Origin: Crossiella sp. CA-258035
GTDB taxonomy: Bacteria > Actinomycetota > Actinomycetes > Mycobacteriales > Pseudonocardiaceae
Direction: 5' to 3'
Length of the DNA: 64,000 bases
NCBI RefSeq assembly: GCF_030064675.1
Contig: NZ_CP116413.1
Location: 3,690,001-3,754,000 of the forward strand
Each line of letters starts with the position of its first letter. Position 1 is the stretch's first letter. The notes below the pieces were generated by a model. That model was not told where the DNA came from and searched no databases. It was given only the letters and a program-made list of their open reading frames with translations. Below, in pieces: positions 58,661 to 64,000 of the stretch. A program made the translations under genes and the position numbers.

Positions 58661-59550
58661 GGACCCGCGCCTACTGGCTCTACCTGATCCCCGGCGCCCT
58701 GCTGTTCCTGGCGGTGATCCTGGTGCCGCTGGTGATGAACCTGGGCCTGAGCCTCACCCGCTGGTCGGGCGTCGGCGATCCACAGTGGACCGGACTCGAC
58801 AACTACCAGAGGTTGTTCGCCGACAGCACGTTCTGGGCCTCCTTCCGGCACAACATCGGCCTGGTGCTGGCCATGGCGGTGCTGCCCACCCTGCTCGGCC
58901 TGGTGCTGGCGGCCACCCTGTTCGACATCGTGGGCAAGCGGTTCGGCCCGCGCACCGCGAGCGTCATCCGCGCCTGCCTCTACCTGCCGCAGGTGCTGCC
59001 GATCGCGGTGGCCGGCATCGTCTGGAGCTGGATCCTGGCCTCGGAGAACGGCGCGCTCAACGAGGTCCTGGCCGGCCTCGGCCTGGGCGGGCTGGCCCAG
59101 GACTGGCTGGGCAACCCGGATCTGGCGCTCTACAGCGTGATGGGCGTGCTGGTGTGGGTGCAGCTGGGCTATCCGGTGGTGATCTTCATGTCCGGGTTGC
59201 AGCGGGTGGATCCCGCGCTGTACGAGGCCGCCGACCTCGACGGCGCGTCCTGGTGGCGGCGGTTCTGGCACATCACCGTGCCGCACATCCGGCCGGAGAG
59301 CTACGTGGTCCTGTTGACCTGCACCATCGCCGCGCTCAAGGTCTTCGGCCCGATCTACGTGCTCACCAGGGGCGGCCCCGGCGGGGCGACCACGGTGCCC
59401 GCCTACTTCAGCTTCCAGAACTTCTTCGAGCGCACCCAGGTCGGCTACGGCGCGGCCATCGCCACCGTGCTGCTGGTGCTCATCCTGGCGCTGACCGCGG
59501 TCTTCGTCCGGGTGCAGCACCGTGGCGAGCGGGTGGGGGCGAGCGCATGA
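58657..59550 (+). CDS. ABC transporter permease, MalF type
   Basis: 297 residues, six membrane segments, EAA loop ALYEAADLDGASWWRRFWHITVP. ATGA overlap with the binding-protein stop. Confidence 0.91.
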   Translation: MRTRAYWLYLIPGALLFLAVILVPLVMNLGLSLTRWSGVGDPQWTGLDNYQRLFADSTFWASFRHNIGLVLAMAVLPTLLGLVLAATLFDIVGKRFGPRTASVIRACLYLPQVLPIAVAGIVWSWILASENGALNEVLAGLGLGGLAQDWLGNPDLALYSVMGVLVWVQLGYPVVIFMSGLQRVDPALYEAADLDGASWWRRFWHITVPHIRPESYVVLLTCTIAALKVFGPIYVLTRGGPGGATTVPAYFSFQNFFERTQVGYGAAIATVLLVLILALTAVFVRVQHRGERVGASA

Positions 59551-60380
59551 CCCGGCGCAGGATCGGCTGGCCCGCCACCGCGGTGCTGCTCTCCCTGCTC
59601 GTGCTGGCGGTGGCCATGCTGGCGCCGTTCGTGATCGTGGCGCTCAACGCGGTCAAGACGCCCGCGGAGTACGCCGCCGACGGCCCGCTGAGCCTGCCTG
59701 ACGGGCTGCACCTGGCCGGGATCATCGACTTCTGGCAGCGGGTGGACTTCGGCGGCAAGCTGCTCAACAGCTTCCTGATCAGCGGCGCGGTCGCGGTGCT
59801 GGCCGTGCTGGTCTCGGTGTGCAACGCCTACGCGCTGGGCATCGGCCGGGTGCGCGGGCGGGTGTGGATCGTGGTGCTGTTCCTGATCGCCAACACCATG
59901 CCGCAGGAGGCGCTGGTCTACCCGCTGTACTACCTGTTCAAGGAAGTCGGCCTGTACGACACCCAGCTCGGCGTGATCATCGTCTTCACCGTGGTCCAGG
60001 CGGCCTTCGGCACCTACCTGCTGTCCTCGATCCTCGGGGAGTTCCCGCGGGAGATCCTGGAGGCGGCCCGGATCGACGGCGCGAACTCCTGGCAGGTGCT
60101 GATCAGGGTGGTGGTGCCGGTCAGCAGGCCGACGCTGGGCGTGCTGTTCGTGTTCTTCTTCATCTGGACCTGGAACGAGTTCTTCCTGCCGCTGGTGCTG
60201 CTGGTGTCCAACGAGACCCAGACCGTGCCGGTGGCACTCGGTGTGCTGCAAGGGCAACGCATGATGGACGCGACCACCACCAGCGCCTCCGCGCTGCTGG
60301 GCCTCATCCCGGCGGTGGCGTTCTTCCTCATCTTCCAACGGACCCTGACCAGGGGACTGACCGCGGGAATGGGCCGATGA
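59547..60380 (+). CDS. ABC transporter permease, MalG type
   Basis: 277 residues, six membrane segments, EAA loop EILEAARIDGANSWQVLIRVVVP. ATGA overlaps at both ends, with the other permease and with GH31. No ATPase gene in the operon. Confidence 0.91.
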   Translation: MTRRRIGWPATAVLLSLLVLAVAMLAPFVIVALNAVKTPAEYAADGPLSLPDGLHLAGIIDFWQRVDFGGKLLNSFLISGAVAVLAVLVSVCNAYALGIGRVRGRVWIVVLFLIANTMPQEALVYPLYYLFKEVGLYDTQLGVIIVFTVVQAAFGTYLLSSILGEFPREILEAARIDGANSWQVLIRVVVPVSRPTLGVLFVFFFIWTWNEFFLPLVLLVSNETQTVPVALGVLQGQRMMDATTTSASALLGLIPAVAFFLIFQRTLTRGLTAGMGR

Positions 60381-62731
60381 AGTTCAGCGACGGCTACTGG
60401 CTGCTGCGCGAGGGCGTGCGCGCCGAGCACCCGGTGCAGGCCCACGACGTGACGCCGGGACCCGGCTCGCTCACCGTGCACGCGCCCACCAGGCGGGTGC
60501 GCCACCGCGGCGACCTGTTGAAGGGCCCGGTGGTCACCGTCGGCCTGACCGCGCCGATGCCGGGGGTCATCGGCGTCACCATCACCCACTTCGCCGGGGA
60601 GCAGCCCAGGAAGCCCAGGTTCGAGCTGGCCGTGGCCGAGCGCTCGGCCGGCACGGACGACTGGGACTCGGTGTCCATTGTGGACGATGAGGCGGTGCTC
60701 AGCTCCGGCGAGCTGTCGGTGCGGGTGGCCCGCGGCAGGCCGTGGTCGCTGGACTTCATCGCCGACGGCAGGGTGCTGACCTCCAGCGGCGACAACGGCA
60801 TGGGGTTCATGACCACCGGCGACGGCGGGCACCACGTGCGCGAGCAGCTGCGGCTGGCGGTGGGCGAGCTGGTCTACGGGCTGGGGGAGCGGTTCGGGCC
60901 GCTGGTGAAGAACGGCCAGGTGGTCGACATCTGGAACGCCGACGGCGGCACCGCCAGCGAGCAGGCCTACAAGAACATGCCGTTCTACCTGAGCAGCGCG
61001 GGCTACGGCGTGCTGGTCGACCACCCGGGGCTGGTCTCCTTCGAGGTGGGCTCGGAGGCGGTGTCCAAGGTGCAGTTCAGCGTCGAAGGCCAGTCGCTGC
61101 GCTACTTCCTCATCCACGGTCCTGCGCCCAAGGACGTGCTGCGCCGCTACACCGCGCTGACCGGGCGGCCCGCGCTGCCACCGGCCTGGTCCTTCGGGCT
61201 GTGGCTGTCCACCTCCTTCACCACCTCCTACGACGAGCAGACCGTCACCGGTTTCCTGGACGGCATGCGCGAGCGGGACATCCCGCTGAGCGTGGTGCAC
61301 TTCGACTGCTTCTGGATGCGCGAGCTGCACTGGTGCGACTTCCAGTGGGACCCGCGCACCTTCCCCGATCCCGAGGGCATGCTGGCCAGGCTCAAGGCCC
61401 GCGGGCTCAAGGTGTGCGTGTGGATCAACCCCTACATCGCCCAGCGCTCGGCGCTCTTCGCCGAGGGCCAGGCCAAGGGCTACCTGCTGCGCAGGCCCAA
61501 CGGCGATGTCTGGCAGTGGGACCTGTGGCAGCCGGGCATGGCGCTGGTGGACTTCACCAACCCGGCCGCCCGCCGCTGGTACGCCGAGAAGCTGGGCGCG
61601 CTGCTGGACCAGGGCGTGGACTGCTTCAAGACCGACTTCGGCGAACGGGTGCCCACCGACGTGGTCTACTACGACCGCGCCGACCCCGAGCGGATGCACA
61701 ACTACTACACCTACCTCTACAACCGCACCGTCTTCGACCTGCTGCGCGAACGGCGCGGCGAGGGCGAGGCGGTGGTCTTCGCCCGCTCGGCAACCGTTGG
61801 CTGCCAACAGTTCCCGGTGCACTGGGGCGGGGACTGCGAGTCCACCTTCGAGGCGATGGCGGAGAGCCTGCGCGGCGGGCTGTCCCTCGGCCTGTCCGGC
61901 TTCGGCTTCTGGAGCCACGACATCGGCGGCTTCGAGGGCACCCCGGACCCGGCGCTGTTCAAGCGCTGGATCGCCTTCGGCCTGCTGTCCTCGCACAGCC
62001 GCCTGCACGGCAGCTCCTCCTACCGGGTGCCCTGGCTCTTCGACGAGGAGTCCACCCCGGTGCTGCGGTTCTTCACCCGGCTCAAGGCCCGGCTGATGCC
62101 GTACCTGTTCGCCGCGGCGGTGCAGGCGCACACCGAGGGCGTGCCGGTGCTGCGGGCGATGGCGCTGGAGTTCCCCGAGGACCCGGCCTGCGCGCACCTG
62201 GAGCGGCAGTACCTGCTCGGCGAGGACCTGTTGGTGGCACCGGTGTTCAGCGCCGATGGCGAGGTCTCCTACTACCTGCCCGAGGGCACCTGGACCGATG
62301 TGCTGACCGGCGAGGCGGTGCCGGGCGGGCGGTGGCTGCGGCGGCGCTACGACTTCCAGTCCCTGCCGCTGCTGGCCAGGCCCGGCTCGGTGATCCCGTT
62401 CGGCGCGGTGGATGACCGGCCGGACTACGACTACGCCGAGGGCGTGACCCTGCACGTGCACCAGCTCGCCGACGGGACGCGGGTACGCACCAGGGTGCCG
62501 GAGGTCTCCGGCGCGACCGCGGTGGTCTTCGACACCGCGCGGATGGGGCGCACGGTCATGGTGCAGGCCGACCGGGAGGTCACCGGCTGGCGGGTGCTGC
62601 TGGTCGGAATCGGCTCGGTGCGCTCGGTCGACGGCGGGCGGAGCTCCGCGCACCCGCACGGCACGCTCATCGAGGCGGACAGCTCGGTGGTCACGGTGGT
62701 CCAGGGGAGCGACGATGATCAAGATCACTGA
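60377..62731 (+). CDS. yicI: GH31 alpha-xylosidase, cytoplasmic (YicI-like)
   Basis: 784 residues, no signal peptide. N-terminal beta domain (to about 280), TIM barrel with nucleophile Asp in CFKTDFGERVPTDVVYY and acid/base Asp in HWGGDCESTFEAM, then C-terminal beta domains. KTDFGE and the CFWM loop (VVHFDCFWMRELHWCDFQW) match the YicI-type alpha-xylosidases, which remove alpha-1,6-xylose from isoprimeverose and xyloglucan oligosaccharides. It overlaps the permease (ATGA) and the LacI gene (17 bp). Together with the secreted GH3 downstream this suggests xyloglucan use. Confidence 0.92.
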   Translation: MKFSDGYWLLREGVRAEHPVQAHDVTPGPGSLTVHAPTRRVRHRGDLLKGPVVTVGLTAPMPGVIGVTITHFAGEQPRKPRFELAVAERSAGTDDWDSVSIVDDEAVLSSGELSVRVARGRPWSLDFIADGRVLTSSGDNGMGFMTTGDGGHHVREQLRLAVGELVYGLGERFGPLVKNGQVVDIWNADGGTASEQAYKNMPFYLSSAGYGVLVDHPGLVSFEVGSEAVSKVQFSVEGQSLRYFLIHGPAPKDVLRRYTALTGRPALPPAWSFGLWLSTSFTTSYDEQTVTGFLDGMRERDIPLSVVHFDCFWMRELHWCDFQWDPRTFPDPEGMLARLKARGLKVCVWINPYIAQRSALFAEGQAKGYLLRRPNGDVWQWDLWQPGMALVDFTNPAARRWYAEKLGALLDQGVDCFKTDFGERVPTDVVYYDRADPERMHNYYTYLYNRTVFDLLRERRGEGEAVVFARSATVGCQQFPVHWGGDCESTFEAMAESLRGGLSLGLSGFGFWSHDIGGFEGTPDPALFKRWIAFGLLSSHSRLHGSSSYRVPWLFDEESTPVLRFFTRLKARLMPYLFAAAVQAHTEGVPVLRAMALEFPEDPACAHLERQYLLGEDLLVAPVFSADGEVSYYLPEGTWTDVLTGEAVPGGRWLRRRYDFQSLPLLARPGSVIPFGAVDDRPDYDYAEGVTLHVHQLADGTRVRTRVPEVSGATAVVFDTARMGRTVMVQADREVTGWRVLLVGIGSVRSVDGGRSSAHPHGTLIEADSSVVTVVQGSDDDQDH

Positions 62732-63722
62732 CGTGGCCCGGCACGCCGGGGTGTCGCCGAGCACGGTGTCCTACGTGCTCAGCGGCAAGCGGTCGATCTC
62801 GGAGGAGACCGCGCGCCGGGTGGAGGAGAGCATCCGGGTGCTGGGCTACCGCCCGCACGCCGGGGCCAGGTCGCTGGCCAGCAGCCGGGCCAAGGTCTTC
62901 GCGCTGGTGATCCCGTTGCGCAGCGGGGTGCACGTGCCGGTGATGATGCGCTTCGTGGCCGCGGTGGCCACCGCCGCCCGGCGGCACGACCACGACGTGC
63001 TGCTGCTGACCCAGGAGGAGGGCGCGGAGGGACTGCGCCGGGTCGCCCGCTCCGCGCTGGCGGACGCTTTTGTGCTGATGGACGTGCAGCTGCACGACGA
63101 GCGGCTGCCGGTGCTGCGGGAGCTGGACCGGCCCGCGGTGCTCATCGGCCTGCCCGCGGAGGACTACGGCTTCACCTGTGTGGACCTGGACTTCGCCGCG
63201 GCGGGGGAGCGCTGCGTGCGGCACCTGGCCGCGCTGGGGCACCGGGAGGTCGTGCTGATCGGCTCTCCGCCGGAGGTCTACGCCAGGGAGACCGGCTTCG
63301 CCGCCAGGGTCCGGGACGGCCTGCAGCGGACCGCCCGCCACCTGGGCGTGCGCACCACGGTCTACCCCTGCGCGGCCGACCCCGAGGCAGCCCGCGCACT
63401 GGCCAGGGCGGTGCTGCGGGAACGGCCGGAGGCCACCTCGCTGGTGGTGCACAACGAGTTCGTGCTGGAGGCGCTGCTGGCCGAGCTGGGCCGGGCCGGC
63501 GTGCTGGTGCCCAGGGACCTCTCGGTGCTGGCGCTGTGCCCCGACGAGCAGGCCGAGCGCGCCGCCGTCCCGCTCACCTCGGTCGCCATACCCGCCGAGG
63601 AGCTGGGCGAGCGGGCCGTGGAGCTGCTGGTGGCCAAGCTGGACGGCCACGAACCACCCAGGACCGCGCTGCTGCCGCCCCGGCTGACCGAGCGGGCCAG
63701 CACCGCGTCCCCGCGCGCCTGA
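62715..63722 (+). CDS. LacI-family regulator of the GH31 operon
   Basis: 335 residues. HTH IKITDVARHAGVSPSTVSYVLSGKRSISEETARRVEESIRVLGY, sensor domain with FALVIPLRSGVHVPVMMRFVAAVATAARRHDHDVLLL, ending PPRLTERAS. Full-length paralogue of the LacI protein at 37292. Starts inside the last 17 bp of GH31, so it is co-translated and would autoregulate through the operator at 57326. Confidence 0.9.
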   Translation: MIKITDVARHAGVSPSTVSYVLSGKRSISEETARRVEESIRVLGYRPHAGARSLASSRAKVFALVIPLRSGVHVPVMMRFVAAVATAARRHDHDVLLLTQEEGAEGLRRVARSALADAFVLMDVQLHDERLPVLRELDRPAVLIGLPAEDYGFTCVDLDFAAAGERCVRHLAALGHREVVLIGSPPEVYARETGFAARVRDGLQRTARHLGVRTTVYPCAADPEAARALARAVLRERPEATSLVVHNEFVLEALLAELGRAGVLVPRDLSVLALCPDEQAERAAVPLTSVAIPAEELGERAVELLVAKLDGHEPPRTALLPPRLTERASTASPRA

Positions 63723-63749
63723 AACCCTGCCAGAACAAGGAGAACCAGC

Positions 63750-64000
63750 GTGGCTGCCCTGTCCCCAACGAGGAGAGGCCGCACCGGCCGCGGACTTGCC
63801 GCGCTGCTCGCGGTGCTGGCCTGCGCCAGTGTGCTCGCCCCTGCCGCCCAGGCCGAGCCGGACCACCGGTTCCGCGATCCCCGGCTGCCCTTGCCGACCA
63901 GGGTCGATGACCTGCTGCGGCGGCTGACCCTGCCGGAGAAGGTCTCCCTGCTGCACCAGTACCAACCGGCCATCCCGCGGCTGGGCGTGCGCTCGTTCAA
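63750..64000 (+). CDS. Secreted GH3 glycosidase, N-terminal part (3' end outside window)
   Basis: GTG 63750 after AAGGAG (63737-63742) begins a signal peptide (GLAALLAVLACASVLAPAAQA) followed by FRDPRLPLPTRVDDLLRRLTLPEKVSLLHQYQPAIPRLGVRSF, the start of a GH3 barrel. 83 codons are visible. It is 27 bp after the LacI stop and probably in the same operon. Likely an extracellular beta-glucosidase or beta-xylosidase; the catalytic residues are outside the window. Confidence 0.85.
   Translation, partial: MAALSPTRRGRTGRGLAALLAVLACASVLAPAAQAEPDHRFRDPRLPLPTRVDDLLRRLTLPEKVSLLHQYQPAIPRLGVRSF

Noticed and set aside
60014-62764. 916-codon open frame on the - strand opposite GH31
   Set aside because: Spans permease, GH31 and LacI; no recognisable domain.
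1-64000. tRNA, rRNA, integrase or insertion sequence genes
   Set aside because: None seen on either strand, so there is no direct evidence that the island is mobile or recently acquired.

Overview
This window is high-GC actinobacterial DNA, with GTG and TTG starts, chains of ATGA/GTGA gene overlaps, Tat and Sec signal peptides, and LacI-family control of sugar genes. Gene content and style fit a member of the Pseudonocardiales (Saccharothrix, Crossiella, Lentzea or Amycolatopsis-like); this is inference, as no rRNA or other phylogenetic marker is present. The stretch is a plant-biomass degradation island.

Region by region: (1) 1-1650: the C-terminal part of an NB-ARC/TPR protein with near-identical 120-bp repeats, then a TPR remnant. 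(2) 1862-3846: a translationally coupled OmpR-type response regulator and histidine kinase, then at 4006-6663 a GH127/LamG beta-L-arabinofuranosidase gene broken by two frameshifts. (3) 6727-22953: the cellulose locus, with two GH6 cellulases, a GH5 mannanase-type enzyme, GH1 beta-glucosidase, the CebEFG cellobiose/cello-oligosaccharide transporter, a CBM2-GH48 exocellulase, the regulator CebR, an unknown lipoprotein and an AA10-CBM2 LPMO. Palindromes of the type TGGGAGCGCTCCCA stand before almost every transcription unit. (4) 23012-31299: the xylan locus, with a LacI regulator divergent from a GH10 xylanase, a BxlEFG-like ABC transporter, a cytoplasmic GH3 beta-xylosidase and an SGNH (CE3-like) esterase.

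(5) 31364-37118 is a non-carbohydrate insert. A stand-alone adenylation (A-domain) protein, a membrane FAD/NAD reductase-like protein, an ECF sigma factor and its zinc anti-sigma form one coupled operon. It is followed by a coupled P450 - TetR - 3Fe-4S ferredoxin operon with its own operator. This is the best candidate for an undescribed system. (6) 37292-43504: a pectin module, with a LacI regulator divergent from a PL1 pectate lyase, a PL10-like lyase and a secreted GH2. (7) 43506-49949: GH84, a second AA10 LPMO under a CebR box, a degenerate DUF6807 paralogue, a cytoplasmic beta-propeller GH43-like protein and a secreted beta-helix protein. (8) 50087-56272: a VOC protein and an operon of ABC permeases, binding protein, Gfo/Idh/MocA oxidoreductase, DUF6807 (PmoA family) and cupin. 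(9) 56652-64000: a secreted SnoaL-like protein and an operon of ABC transporter, GH31 alpha-xylosidase, LacI regulator and a secreted GH3 that runs off the window; its likely substrate is xyloglucan oligosaccharides.

Regulation is visible directly. There are seven CebR-type boxes, a putative xylan-regulator motif shared by GH10 and GH3, and a TTCGA-rich operator class that includes one 13-mer present in three promoters. Three further perfect or near-perfect palindromes probably answer to other LacI-type regulators. Two 100-bp hairpin elements with identical 19-bp terminal inverted repeats lie between convergent genes at 21104 and 49959. The 11-bp palindrome TCCAC[A/T]GTGGA recurs inside unrelated coding regions.
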